Part shown: positions 10,001 through 21,745 of the stretch, piece by piece | Layout: every line of letters starts with the position of its first letter | Position numbering within the stretch: position 1 is the stretch's first letter | Source: Aphrophora alni | Taxonomy: Eukaryota > Arthropoda > Insecta > Hemiptera > Aphrophoridae | Assembly (NCBI GenBank): GCA_963513935.1 | Contig: OY740765.1 | Span: 73,453,718-73,517,717 of the forward strand | Reading direction: 5' to 3' | Length of the DNA: 64,000 nucleotides | The notes under the pieces: generated by a model | What the model was told of the DNA's origin: nothing | The model's input: only the letters and a program-made list of their open reading frames with translations | Database searches by the model: none | Position numbers and translations under genes: made by a program

Positions 10001-11678
10001 AAATAGAGTAGTTAGTACGAGGTATAATTGAAATTTCCTCCAATATCCAAAAAAGCACATAAAGCTATGTTATTATCCTCTATTGACTTCCCAACCTCTA
10101 TAACAAGATGTTGAAGTGTGTTAGAGGTTGATTTTCGCGTTTAATAGGCATATTAAACACCATGGAGTGGAGCCTTGTCAAGGGTTTCACTTTGTATGTG
10201 CTTGTCTAGTATTTTTTCCATTGTTTTAAGAAAGAAGAATGTCAGGCTGATGGTCTGTATGACCTAGGATCCACAGTGTCTCTTCTGCCGGCCTTTAGTA
10301 TAAAAACCATCTTTACTTTCTTCCATCTTTTTGGAATATATGACAGGGAAAAACTAACCCTAAACAGTGATACCAGTAGTGGCAGTAGCTCCTCCAAGCC
10401 CTGCTGCAATAGGACCGGAAAAACCTAATCACCACCTGATGATTTGTATGGTTTATGATTCCCCACTGTCCATCTAACCTTGTTTTCATCCTTCTTCAAC
10501 TAAGGGAACGAGGCACAAGATAATCTTCAATAGTGGTTTGTGTGGGATCGAACACGATAGACCTGGGGAAATGAGATCTAACAACACACTCTCCGTTCGT
10601 GATCTGCCTTCTTTCTTTAAGAAGCCTATAGAGTTCGAGTGATCTTTACTTAAGGCCTTTTGTAGTCGAGCCACTGTTGGGACATTGTTTATTCCTTCAC
10701 AGAAGCTCTTACATGTCCTTTTAGACTTTCTCAATTCCCTATTAAATTCTGTAAGGGCTGTCTTATAAGTCTCCCAGTTCCCATTAAGCTTTGCTCTCTC
10801 TGTTAAAGAAATTATGTGCAACATTTCTCAACCTGGACAGCTTTATGTTCAAACAAGGCACTTGTGCCTTAACTCTTCTTTCCCTACAGGACAACTTTCA
10901 TAGAAATTGACAATAATTGCTTGTAGGGTTTCCAGCAGCTCTCTCTAGCTCCGTTTCTGTTTCTAGAAGGCTTTTAATTTCACCAAGATTGCAGGATTGT
11001 TTTATATTTATCCCAATCAGTGTTTTTAGGATTCGGTTTTTTACTTTCTGGGTTTGAGAGTATTTAATTGTGAATTTAATGTACATGTGATGAGACGTAG
11101 TTTCGTGTGATACATCCCAATTAAGGATATTGTACCCCAAATTGGGACTGTGAAGAGTCAGGTTTATCCAACCTTTATGTCCTGCTTTGTTAAAAGTAAG
11201 TTTGACCCCCCCCCCCATTACTTATCTCTATATTATTAGCATAAAGATAATCAAGAAGGTACTCACCTCTTTGGTTGTTCATCACACTTCCCCAAATAGT
11301 GTGGTGCGAATTGGAGTCTCATCCAATGATGAAGCGTTTCCCACTTCTTTTACAGTAGGTAGCTAATGAGCTTAGCTGTATAATCTGTTGGAAATGTATT
11401 AGACTCATCAGAAAAGTAAGCTGAGGCTATTATAACCTCCTGCTCCACTTCGTCAGTCTTTATTTTGACTAACACAGTGTTAGAAACTTTGGAATAGGAA
11501 GAAATTTAACAGTACTGTTTAGCAATATAGTCCCACTCGGTCTTTCTACCATGTTATTGTAAATTAACTTACATTGTTGAGTTGGGAATCCTCTGATGTT
11601 TCCTCCGTTGACCCATAGGTCTTGGATTAGAACTATATATTCTATGCATTCAGTAAGTATCTTACCGAAGACAACCAA
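7084..11678 (-). pseudogene. LINE-2 ORF2: endonuclease, reverse transcriptase and RNase H, broken
   Basis: From high to low coordinate: the endonuclease start (LIQDLWVNGGNIRG, 11469-11678) and further endonuclease at 10898-11218. Next is the pre-RT linker (ERAKLNGNWETYKTALTEFN and ARLQKALSKDHSNSIG, 10486-10824), then the RT core VGMGCPQGGELSPLLWTLV (9665-9931). VIVYADDLIIIIKG at about 8035-8074 is the metal-binding box, followed by LTWNKHIDKTIKSASMAMW (about 7740-7800), CPTAAIEAVLDLLLLNLQ (7571 downward) and RNase H-like GSRMNGKIGVGIKGSNF with SIFQAEILAI (7084-7305). Several frames are used, so it is dead. The codons on either side of 8075-9792 rejoin as LLEANVF|KVIVYADD, showing the inserted element is the younger. 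Confidence 0.85.
8079..9788. mobile_element. piggyBac-like non-autonomous element, copy A1 (1710 bp)
   Basis: The termini are CCCTCCAACCGCTAATG and (complement of right end) CCCTAGAACTGCTAACG, each flanked by TTAA (8075-8078, 9789-9792), the piggyBac target site. No transposase ORF is inside. Two internal segments contain GTGCATAGAATGTAGG-type sequence (about 8180 and 8520), and the right part is shared with copies A2-A4 and with the degenerate transposase-bearing relic at 15.8-19.7 kb. It sits inside LINE-2's RT without any loss of host bases. Confidence 0.9.
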
Positions 11679-11772
11679 AGCTGTCTTGGCATTGTTAGGT
11701 TTGTTGAAGAGATTTTAATTCTTCTTATCAGGGACTTGATTTTTCCCTGATGTAGGAGTGTCCATCTTCAGT

Positions 11773-12463
11773 TTAAGTCTGTATTAATCCACTCATTTGA
11801 CAAGTTCTTTTTGCCAGAATTTTTCTTTGTGGCTGTTGATGACCTTTAAGTTTTTGTTCCTTTAGAAGGAAGGAACTGACAGACATTGCACCCCCATCAC
11901 TCCCACTCCTCGGACAGACCGACCTAGGCTGTGTTAAGCATCCTGCCAGTATATCTTTGGAGGGAGCTTCATCCTGTGATACAACGACAGCCATCCTATC
12001 CTTGCTTTGTGGAGTGGAACTAGGCTGACTAGAAGTTTCAACCCCCCCCCCTCCGGCAGCTGATCCACCCCCAGGCTCCGAGAGGAAGATCATGTTTCCC
12101 TTTTAACCAAAGTTAGACTCATCTCTTTTTATTTTTGTGTCTCAATATATCCAGAGAGCTTTGTTTCTCTCTACGAAGAACTTTCTATTGATCAACACTT
12201 AGGCCTTCATTTTATGCCTTCAAGTATTGAAAAATGATCTCATTTGAGTCATCTCCACTATTGGGGAAATAAGCCATCGCAACCTGTGCACGAAGAATCT
12301 CTCCCTTCGACACTGCCTTAAGAGTAGCGTTTTTCCATTTCACTGTTTCTTCATTTGAACAAATGACGATGAGGTATCCTTGCTTTGAGATTACACCTAG
12401 GAACTTGGGTTTGATCCCCTCCTTTTGTTGCAATACTTCTGCCAGAACGTCCTTTTGCACCAA
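11773..12463 (-). pseudogene. LINE-2 ORF1 (gag-like) relic
   Basis: Minus-strand pieces read VQKDVLAEVLQQKEGIKPKF, KGEILRAQVAMAYFPNSGDD and, in another frame, a proline/serine-rich stretch (EPGGGSAAGGGGVETSSQPS). The stretch from VSKQGYLIVICSNEETVKWK to the alanine-rich end resembles the RNA-binding domain of insect LINE ORF1 proteins, in which a strand with 'VxC.dees..W' precedes a second sheet. No zinc knuckles were seen. Frameshifts near 12200 and upstream of 12463 break it. It precedes the endonuclease by about 100 bp in transcription order. Confidence 0.6.
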
Positions 12464-13980
12464 TTTTGTTTAGCTCACTGTGAGCAAATTATTGGGAAAA
12501 TCTTTAGCTAGGAAGCCTACCTTTATCCCTGTCATCACTTGGCCATAAGTTGGACTTGTTGTTTGTCCAACTGAGCTAGGACCAGCCTCTGAGTTTGGAC
12601 CTTGGGCTTCAAAGCGCCCTGTAGACCTGCTGATCTGGATTCTATAGTAATCTCAAAAGATCGGACTTGTTTTTCATTTTGTTTAGGAGGTAGCTTTTGT
12701 ACTGCCTATACTCATGCTTGAGCTGCACTGTACAGCCTTGTGTAATTAGCCACTTCATCCTCTTCCTGCCAGTTTTTTTTGTAGTAGTGGAGGCTGCTTA
12801 TTCCTCTACTGTTACGTCAATTTGGAATTGGTAGGCTTTGTTATGAGCTTTCATCTATTTCCATAGGATTTCTTTCTCCAAATCCTTAGGTGGTTGATCA
12901 GCCTTAAATATTTGTGTTTCTACATTTCTGTGTTTATTTCTTGTTTTTTTATTCGTCTAGTTCTCACGAGATGTGAGGAATTAAAGTCCACTGAGGCAGA
13001 GCCTCTTACCTCAGTAAGGTAAATTGCACGAGTAATTGATCTAATGCACGAGAGCCCCCCGAGGAGTCCTCCGCTGATGCTTATATAGTTTTTGGTTGAA
13101 AGTAGTTTTTGTATTCGTGCGCATCACTCACAAGAAAATTAATATCTTGAGGAAAACCGTGCAAAACATTGTTTTCTCCCAGTTTATCATTTAAACCTGA
13201 TTTAATTAATTCTCATAATTTTTTCTCCCATAAAAGTCTTTATTCTCAAGAAAACTGTCTTTCTTCCTATCAATTCGAACTTGCCCGCTATGTGAATGAC
13301 CTGCATTTATGGCTGGCTGCATCTTATGCAGGACATGGAATTTTGTATAAAATGTCCTTTTTCTAAAAATTCTCTAAACTTTTTTCTCAGTAGGTTTTCG
13401 GAAAACTAATTTCATATTTGAATTATTTGTGATTTTTTGAATTGTCATGTGTTATGTGTTTAGTTTGGTTCGCTCACTAATTTTGTTTCACACTTTTACT
13501 ATTGTTCATTGTCATTTTCACACCTCTGTTAATTTTGTTATTTGAGGATGGGGGGGTAGATATGTTGTCCTCACTTCAAAACTAGGGAAAAGTTCATTTT
13601 TACCCCTAATTTATAATCTTAAAATTTACTCAAAATGTGTTCTTTTGCACTTTATTACTGATAGTGGTAGTCATAAACAATTATTTTACACATATAAATA
13701 ATAACCCCCCCCCATTCCCCCTGTTTTCAGGATTCTTTACTCAAATTTCATTTATGTAGTTTTTATCCATATTATACATTTTTCAACTAATAATTTATTT
13801 AAACTTACATAATTAACCATTTTTTAAATTATATATTAGTAACAAAAAATATCAACACAGATATTTAATTATGTGATTACATTTAAGTTTTCCTTTAGCT
13901 ATAATCGCTTATAACTTTTAAAATAGATGTTTTTATGAAAAATTGCTAGGCATATTTTCTTTTTATTAATTTTAAAAAAA

Positions 13981-14253
13981 TTACGTTTTTTCTTGAAAAT
14001 TTTCAAATTCGTTTTTTATAAAACTAATTATACCAAACATTTTAATATGAAGGAAGGAATCAATTTTGTATTTGGGAAGGTTTTTGTAAATTTGTTTGTA
14101 ATTGTTACTTTTTCTTAACTTGTAATATTTTCTAACAGCCCACTGCTGAGCTGTAATAATTTTGCTAACACATATTTCCTGCCATATCAAGTTCCTCAAT
14201 TGAAGTTCACTTCCATTGTTTTCACACAAGGCCACTGATACAGCTTGAAACAT
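13981..14253 (-). pseudogene. OTU-like protease fragment in repeat R (90 aa)
   Basis: The minus-strand frame begins MFQAVSVALCENNGSELQLR and continues NLIWQEICVSKIITAQQ, then a lysine-rich tail. The order 'MF.A.S.AL....E...LR.L...E' is that of the first helix of OTU-type cysteine proteases carried by some insect transposons. In that family a D-G-x-C motif stands directly before MF/FR; here the preceding codons read SEY, so the catalytic Asp and Cys are absent. Related copies are seen at about 19740-19800 and 21640-21690. The family call is tentative. Confidence 0.35.
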
Positions 14254-14275
14254 GTATTCTGACTTATAACAAGTC

Positions 14276-15475
14276 AGTATTATTATTAGAACAAGTAGAC
14301 AACATTAGATATTTGGGATTATTCATGGATTCCAGACTCTCCTGGAAAACGCATATTGATAATACCAAACTGAAATTGATTAAATATATTAGGTTTTTTT
14401 ACATGTTAAGGTCGGTGACTAAATTGAAATTATTAAAATCAATATACCATGCTTTGATTGGCTCAAAGTTAGAATATGGTATTGAAGTTTGGGGAGGTGC
14501 GTACTACAGTGTCTTAAAACCAGTCATTGTACTTCAGAAGCATTTTATTCGAATTATGGCAAATAGAACTAAATTGGAACACGCTGCTCCATTATTCAAA
14601 ATCTTCAAAATTTTACCGGTTAGAAATTTATATATATTTAAAGTGTTAAGATTATTCTACAATAGAAGCGGAGGGAATTATACAACAGGGGGTGGAGGGA
14701 GGACTTTACGAAATGACTTAAACGTAGTTTTTCCAAAACCAAATTTAACAATTTTAAAAAAATTTTACTTATATCTTGCTCCAAAATTTTTTAATCTGAT
14801 GCCTTTATAAATTAAAACGTGTACAAATAAAATCGAGTTTTGTAGATTCGTGAAACAATATTTATTAGAACAGGAGCAGGTCTATATGTTTTTTATCAGT
14901 AACCAGTGAGGGAGAATAAACTGGTAGTAAGTGACTGTATTTTATTCTTGAAAGCTCTCTTCTTCACCAGTAATATGAATGGTAGAAGTGTGTGTGTGAA
15001 TTATGTATATGTATGTGTATGTATGTGTATAGTTTTATTATTGTATTTCTATTTTTTTAGTGTTTTATGTTGATTTGAAATGGTTTGTCATAAAAGCCAA
15101 ATCCTAGTTTTCTAAATGTAATTTGTGTGTGTATATGTGGGTTGGACTGGTCGGTCACATTGTTTCTCTCCCATCGAGCTATATTGTTAGAAATTTATAG
15201 AGTATTTCATCCCAAACAGGTTTTAACCTCGGGATGAAGTGACCCTTTGCTATTTTCTTGTAATACAGCAGGAAGTATTTTTTGTTATTATTATTATTAT
15301 TATTATTAATAATATTATTGTTTATTATGTTATTATGAATTTTATTTTATATGTATTACATTTTATAATGTGAACAGTTGTCTATTTTATTATTAAGCAT
15401 ATAAGATTGTCAAATTTTTCCTGTTAAAATTATGTATGAAAGAGGGTCAAATAAATAAATTTTCATTTTTCAATT
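14276..15475 (+). mobile_element. 5'-truncated LINE fragment (LINE-3)
   Basis: A + strand insertion inside repeat R starts abruptly in mid-RT at about 14276, carries the ORF2 C-terminus (to 14810) and a 3' UTR with GT-rich and TTA repeats (TTA run 15279-15306), and ends in AAATAAATAAATTTTCATTTTTC near 15450-15475. Abrupt 5' truncation is the hallmark of target-primed LINE insertion. No clear target duplication was found. Confidence 0.75.
14277..14810 (+). pseudogene. LINE-3 ORF2 C-terminal part, open over 177 codons
   Basis: Open from the truncation point, it reads VLLLEQVDNIRYLGLFMDSR, LSWKTHID, then LIGSKLEYGIEVWGGAY and VLQKHFIRIMANRTKLEH. This is the thumb/C-terminal part of a LINE reverse transcriptase: 'IRYLGL.iDs.LSW..HI' after the palm and 'YGI.vWGgay...l..l...q...iRii'. 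No stop occurs before TAA 14808-14810, so it is younger or better kept than LINE-2. The RT palm and endonuclease are missing. Confidence 0.8.
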
Positions 15476-16567
15476 TTCATAGTAAATGCTTTTAACTTTT
15501 ATAAATCCCTTGTGAAGGATGGAGATTTTTGCCCCTTCACAACCCCCCCCCCCTAAAAATGGGGTCCTTTGACACATATATTTATATGAGACATTTTACA
15601 AACCATTGGTTAATTTATTGAAATAATTATACATTTAATAAATCATATTTTTTAGTCTCTAGATGGATCGATGTCATCTTTTAAACAATTGTAAATATTG
15701 TTAATATTTTTAACATGGCACATAACATATTCACAATCACAAAATTTGTTACCTGAACAATGTTTTTTACTGTCTCGGAAATCCAGATAATAACCCTTTC
15801 CCTTTTGTAACAAAAAAAAAGTTTATACAATTTTCATTAGAAAATATTTTATACATCAGAGGAAAATAGCTAAAAAATTACGCCTATTTTGAAAAATTCA
15901 CCAAAAATAGTAATAATATCCAAAACATAACTTGTAATATACCATTATGTAAACAAATGTGCACCAAAATTTAACTGTTATTTTAGAACTTTTCAAAAGT
16001 CATATATTTCAGAGTCAAGTAGCCGAGAACAAGAAAAATTGTCTTTACGTCAACAAAATTTATAATAAAATATTTACATATAGCTCATTTGTTATGTGGT
16101 GATGCTTGGAGGGAGGGTGTTCTGGGTTGGAGTGGGGAGGTTGTTTGTAGTACACTGTCTAGAAACGCACTGACGAAAGGACAGTGGAACACTAACTCGC
16201 TCGTTTCCCCCACCGCTAAAAAGTGATGGGAACCTGTTTGCCCAATGATGGTCAAGCGCCACTACATACCAAATGACCTCTACAAACTTGTATAAAATAG
16301 CTGAAATCTTACTTTAGACTACGGTATTTAAATATATACAGAAGTTTTAGACTATAGTTGTGAAAATATATCTGTAAAAATATTTTTTAAATATCCAACA
16401 CGTTAGCAGATAATGCAAATCTGACAATTAGTTGAATAATGCAAAATACAATTACATACTTGTAAATGATAATATAAAACCAAATATAAGTTAAAATAAA
16501 ATAAATTTTGTGTACTTAACATTTTGCGGGACAATCATTTTCGTAATGAAGGAGACTAGGCTGTGTA

Positions 16568-16581
16568 GGGGGGGGGGGGGG
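16568..16581 (+). repeat. 14-base poly-G run
   Basis: Longest of several G or C homopolymer runs of 8-14 bases in an otherwise AT-rich window (others at about 2365, 11206, 12042, 15543, 18415 and 19897). Confidence 0.9.
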
Positions 16582-16636
16582 TGGAGAGCGACGAGTCTTC
16601 ATTGTTGAACTGAAAGCCTCAATGTACTTCTTCCTC

Positions 16637-18470
16637 TTACCTCCTGAAATGTTTCAGGCGTGGATAACAATCCCTGTGAACTCTGACATTACACAGTGGG
16701 CACCAGATTTGAGATCCTTTATCCTCATCACAGAACTTTGTACTGCCGTTGATAGACAATCTTGTGAGCCTGTAAGAGGATAAAGGTGTCAAGGTAGAAG
16801 TCGATGTAGATAGTTGTATATTCAACAGACCAGAAACAAGAGTGTCAACGTCAGGTTTGATACACAGTTTATGAACTATATTGACCATGAAGTCATGCCA
16901 TCTTCTATACTGTGGATTCTGTGCCTTGAACTGAATCCAAGCATTGAAGATGGCCATGTTGACAAAGTTATACTATTTTCCACTAGTATTTTTCCATGGC
17001 TGAGAACAAGTTGCATGATAAATACTCTTGTCCTTGTTATCGACCCCACCCATAAAGGTGTTGTAATGATAAATGAGCATCGGTTTTGTTTTGACAGCTC
17101 TATTCTTACTCGTTACAACAATGTATTTTTTCTATGTGGCAAGCTTTAGTTACTATGTGTACAGGCTTCCTAATAAACTTCTTGTATTTCACGAAAAGTG
17201 TATGACCTCTCCTGTAATACAAGGTTTTGCCTACAACTATTTGCTTCTTTTGTTTATTGCTCCTGTCAAATAGGTGTTGTTCGATAACAAAAAGTGGCAA
17301 AGAGGTATCTTCATGTAATAATTATTAGTAAAGAAGTGGTAACATTTACCCAAACAGTCAGCTTTTGTCATCGGATCCTTCTCTACTTTTTGGGTGAAGG
17401 GGTCAGTATCATTGGCCAAGAAGTCTTTACTGCTGTACAAAGAAGCATGCAGATTATAAGAAGTCGCAAAGCTTAAATTTCTTTATTCCAAAAGAAGAAT
17501 GTTTCTTATTAGGTATGTATTGGATGAAAGAAAAAACTCTTTTTCATGCCGATCATAATTTCATCGATACATACCTCTTACCCTGGATTGAAATACTTCT
17601 TGAATGAATCATTCATCATGTCAACGAAGTCCCGAATTTTCAACCAAGGGTCATACCCTGGTTGACCCCGCTATGGACAGTCGGATGATAAATGAAACAT
17701 CACCATAGCGTCATCAGTGAAAGCGTCTCAGGCTCCTCCTCATCATAGATAACTTGCACAATAATCTACAAGATTCTTCCTACTTGTTGGGAACAAAATC
17801 CTCATGTTTTTGTTCCCAACATAATTTCTTCATTTTTTTTATGGTTATATCAACCCAATTCAAGATTCTGGAATGTTGACTGACAGTTTCATCTTCTCGC
17901 CATTGACATAACACTGCATGTCCATTCGTATTGGTTTCTGTAACCATAAGAGTCCACATTTCATTGGTCATGAAAAGATAAAGAAATGTTAGTGAATTTG
18001 AACTAACAGAAGTATTCCTAGGTTCTACATTGACTACTGTAAATTTAGATGATATATCCTGCTCTGGTTGTGGAGACCATACCCTTACCCATGATGTTTG
18101 TTTGTGACTGTGCTTGTGTTCGTCTTTTTGTTGTTACAAGGGTAGATGTTCTGTGTGACGGTCCTGAAGACCAAGATCAGTTGGTGCAAATGTAAGTGTT
18201 TCTGAAACATTTCCAGCAAGTCCGGATTGAAGGAGTTCTTCAACATTCAAGGTTTACAATTCATCAATTATAGGGACATAATCATCCGAAGTGCCATCGA
18301 CAAATCAAGTAAACTGTCTTCAGAATCACTGTCAAGCAGATCCTCTGCTAACAGATCATCTTCAACAAAGTAGACCATCAAATTATGATGGCTCGTTGTA
18401 GGAGAAGTCATAATCCCCCCCCCCCATATCTTCCAAATCCAACAAATCTGAGTTCAATATCATTATCCTT
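16637..18470 (-). pseudogene. piggyBac-type transposase, multiply broken
   Basis: The order on the minus strand is an acidic N-terminus (EDDLLAEDLLDSDSEDS, about 18300-18370) and FLYLFMTNEMWTLMVTETN (about 17930-17990). Next come FFTNNYYMKIPLCHFLLSNN and TYLTGAI (about 17250-17350), then KPMLIYHYNTFMGGVDNKDK (about 17030-17090), which keeps both Asp residues of the GGVDxxD catalytic block. NMAIFNAWIQFK follows and a C-terminal CDEDKGSQIWCPLC zinc region ends near 16637. An in-frame TAG near 16972 and several frameshifts show it is inactive. The family assignment rests on the NNYY, GGVD and Cys-rich tail in order. Confidence 0.85.
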
Positions 18471-19679
18471 AGATCGTCATATTAAAGTTATTGAATGCCA
18501 TGACAACAAATTATAAAATTAAAAAAAGTACACTAGAAATTCTTAGTTTTTTGTGGGTAGGAGAGGCACAGACCTATCAAATACACTGAAAATATTCACT
18601 CAAACTACACTAAAATTCACTCAAAAAAATAAACACTAGAAACACTAACACACATATTATAATTTGTATAAACAAATTATAATAAATCAATCACTCTAAA
18701 TAACAAAATAACTTCACAATAATATAATTTTCTATTATACAGTGCCAAAGCAATATCAGGCCTATGACGTAGTGCTATATACCAACGGATAGATCTAAAT
18801 TTCATCTTTGCAGTGGTATAAAGATTGGTTAAAAATTCTATATATTACTAATCAATATTTGACATTTCGTAAACCTATTGTAAAAAAACAGGATTGGTTA
18901 ATTTTTGTTACAACTTCATACAATGTATATATCTCAAAAACTATGACTGCTACAATAAATTGAAATACGTAGTAAAAAAAGGAAGATAATTACCATAAAA
19001 TATTGTCAACTTGTGGTATTTGAACGAGTATTAACATTTACAAAAATGTTATGAACAAGGAGGTCATATTTTCTTGTTTTATTGTTTAATTATGTTCCGT
19101 CACATGAAGCAAAGCACAAAACTTTATCCAATCCTTGGATTTATACCTTCCGTGATAAGGATTTTTGGTTACATGATTATGAAAGGTTGAAACATTACCT
19201 TTACAATGATGTGTAACGAATTCCAATACAATAATATTTACTACGCCCAATGTTTAATTGAAAAAAAAGTCATTTTTAGGCTGTAAAAACATGTTCAAAT
19301 TCTTGATTTTGTTTAATTTTTATACATTAAAAACTTTAACAGTTAGAAAGATTTGGAAAGCACAGATCGAAAGAAGAAACTTTCTATAGAACAGTGTCAC
19401 TGTAGATTTGTTAGACAGCCATATGGACTTGTGACAATTAGACAAAGAATGAGGTATATTTGTGTTTCGTAACTATTTGCGTTACTTGTTGGCGGCAAAA
19501 TTCACAAACTTTACCTATTAATTAAATATTATTTATACTGATTTTGTGGACTTTTGGTTGTATGAATATATGGAACATTAGCTATAAAACAGTCTAAAAA
19601 TTATTACTGTACAATGATTTTTACTAGGGTAAATGTTGAATTGCAAAAAATAGTGATATCTACTGCTCGGTAATAGCTG

Positions 19680-19900
19680 TAATTTTCTGTAATAATTTTG
19701 CTAACACATTTCCTTCCATATCAAGTTCCTCGACCAAAGTTCACTTCCATTCTTCTCATGCAAGGCTACTGATACAGCTTGAAACATGTATTCTGACTTA
19801 GAATAAATGCTTTAACTTTTAAAATCCCTAGTGTGGAGTGGAGATTTTCACCTCATCACTGTCCTCCTACCAGGACACTCAACACACAGGACCTATCCCC
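19680..19900 (-). repeat. repeat R, fragment copy C
   Basis: It matches 14128-14270 plus 15485-15530, that is, copy A as it was before the LINE-3 insertion: TTTTGCTAACACAT, TCCATATCAAGTTCCTC, ACTGATACAGCTTGAAACAT and TATTCTGACTTA run straight into AATGCTTTTAACTTTTA. It therefore shows the empty site for LINE-3. The OTU-like start MFQAVSVAL is also present on the minus strand. Confidence 0.65.
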
Positions 19901-20036
19901 CCCCCCCAACTATCTACAAGACCTGCACGCACCTCTTCTCTCATATTGTCTCAACACTTTTCTTTAATCCTTAAACAATCCTTCCTCCCAACTACTGTAG
20001 ACACAGTCTTATTTCAATAACAATTCACATAATCAC

Positions 20037-20039
<3 letters not shown>

Positions 20040-20067
<28 letters not shown>
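20040..20067 (+). repeat. (TA)n microsatellite
   Basis: About 28 bases of TA repeat. The flanking 19900-20850 stretch holds no gene that I can support. Confidence 0.9.
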
Positions 20068-20072
<5 letters not shown>

Positions 20073-20849
20073 ACACCTCTTACTCATTGTCCTCCGGGTC
20101 CTTGGTCTTTCCTGAGTGAGGTCAGCTTATGGCTCTGCAATTGAACAATCCTTTTTTGTTCGAAATTTAGAGTTTTCGTACACAAAACTCTCCAATTTTT
20201 CAACAGACTTTATTATTCAATTGTAATATGTGAAAATCAAGTAATGATTTATGCATTAATTACTTGTCACTATTTTAATTAGCTCTATGTATTTAAAAAA
20301 CAACGTTAATTTATGATTTAATTAATACTGACCCCTATCTTGAGAATGTACCGTACTGGGACGGTTCTCATAAACAAATGAATAATTGTAACTTTTACAA
20401 TTTAGGTCAGAGTATTTTATCTATATTTCCTGAATTAGACAAAGTTAATTTTACTATTTAATGTGTTCTGTTTTTTTAAAAACAAATATGTATTATTAAA
20501 ACTTTGAATTTACTTGCTTCCTTTCTCAAAAACAACTGGTAGGATTTTGATGACATAGGCAATAGAAACTTTCTTTCAAACACTTGAAATTTAAAAAAAA
20601 AAAAAAATTGTCATATTCTTGAATTATTCAACTTATAAAATCCTTGTTTTTTCTTAATGTACTAAAAAATAAAAATCCTTTAAATTTTCCTTAATAATTA
20701 TTGAATTGCCACTTATAATATACCTAGATTGTTACCAGTAATGTTCAGTCTTGGGAGGATCCAGGAATGCCTTGTGAAGTAGTGTTTTCAATTGTAGAGA
20801 AATACTAGCACGACAACCACCAATTGAACGAATAATAAAAATAGAGAGA

Positions 20850-21745
20850 ATCACGTCAAGTCCTTGACTTGCATATTTATAGATTTCAAAAATAGTCGTT
20901 TTTGTATTCCTACGTTGATTCGCAAGAAAACTAGTAATTTCTGAAAAACCCTGCAGAAAGTTGTTTATCCTGGTTTATCACTTAGATTCAATTAGACATT
21001 GAATATAATTTTTCATCCAAAAAAAGTCTTTATTCCTGAGAAAATTGCATTTTTCCTATCGACACAAATTATGCAGAGCTGTGTTTCGAACTTTACCTGA
21101 ATGTCTAAACTAGAAATCTTGTTTAAAATAGCTTATTTTTCAAAAATGTTTATAGCTTTTTTTCCCTAATTGTTTTTGAAAACTGATTTCAGTTTTGGAT
21201 TCTTTGAATTTTTTACAATTTTTGAGATTGTTATTTGACCTTGTAACTAGTCTCGTTCATACACAATTTACGTTTGCAGATTTCGCTATTATTCTATCTT
21301 TATTACAATTCCTCTCTTACTTATTTCCGTGATTTTGTACTTTATTGCATTTATGCCTTTTAAAATAAATTTGGCATCTTTTTATAATTGAAATTTGCAT
21401 ACTATATCCTTAAACTTATTATACAATTATTGATAAATACAATTAAAATCTCATATTTTATATATTTCTATTTCTACTGAACTTTACAATAACTTTAAAA
21501 TTATGGCTTTTTACAAAAATCTTCTTGATGCATATTCTTTTTATATCACCCCTTTGCTGAGATATAAAATCTTTCAAACACATTTTTCATGCAGTAACTA
21601 AGCGCTGGTGCATAGGTCGCCGGTGCCTTTGTTCGTGGTCCAGTTACTGATTACAGCTTGAAACCTCCATTTCTGACTTAGAACAATTTTATTAATTTTT
21701 AATAAATTCCTTGTGCTGGGTGGCATTTTACACACACGGTGTGTC
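20850..21745 (-). repeat. repeat R, copy B
   Basis: Colinear with copy A at about 50-70% by eye: a TATA-like TATTTATAG near 20875, TTTTTGTATTC, CGCAAGAAAACTA, AAAGTCTTTATTCCTGAG, a tract around AAAGAATATGCATC (complement), and TACAGCTTGAAACCTCCATT near 21650. Its first 15 bp inside the TATA side form a palindrome (CAAGTCAAGGACTTG on the minus strand). Confidence 0.55.

Larger units (their letters stand above)
6480..13090 (-). mobile_element. decayed two-ORF LINE with RNase H (LINE-2), minus strand
   Basis: Read on the minus strand from about 13090 to 6480 the order is an ORF1 relic, an endonuclease, a linker, a reverse transcriptase with YADD, and an RNase H, followed by a 3' end rich in CACTAATTAACTAACTAACT near 6560-6600. 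This order with an RNase H after the RT points to an I/R1/LOA-type insect LINE. A TATA-like TATATAAGC (minus) at about 13083-13091 lies at the 5' boundary. A piggyBac-like element interrupts the RT exactly at a TTAA (8075). Many stops and frameshifts make it inactive. The exact ends are approximate. Confidence 0.85.
13050..15560 (-). repeat. unclassified dispersed repeat R, copy A (split by a LINE fragment)
   Basis: 13050-14275 and 15479-15560 match 20850-21745 (copy B) in order. Shared blocks include AAGTCTTTATTC, TTTATCA, AAAAGAAATATGC-like tracts and AGCTTGAAACATGTATTCTGACTTA; parts also match 19680-19900. On the minus strand it reads towards LINE-2, and a TATATAAGC box stands at the junction near 13087. 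It could therefore be the 5' region of that LINE or a separate element beside it. A LINE fragment (14276-15475) was inserted inside. Confidence 0.55.
15794..19660 (-). mobile_element. degenerate piggyBac-like element carrying a transposase relic
   Basis: Sequence at 15860-15990 and 19320-19660 is diverged but recognisably the same as the ends of copies A1/A2. The left end shares AAAAATAGTAATA and ATTATGTA/CA...GTGCA. The right end shares GGAACATTAGCT...TTGAATTGCAAAA. A transposase relic lies between them on the minus strand. A candidate left terminus is CCCTTTCCC at 15794 preceded by ATAA; the right terminus was not found, apparently lost at repeat R. Probable former source of the A-family copies. 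Confidence 0.6.

Noticed and set aside
19838..20020. 60-codon ORF in a Ser/Thr/Pro-rich C-run region
   Set aside because: Short, low complexity, overlaps repeat R copy C.
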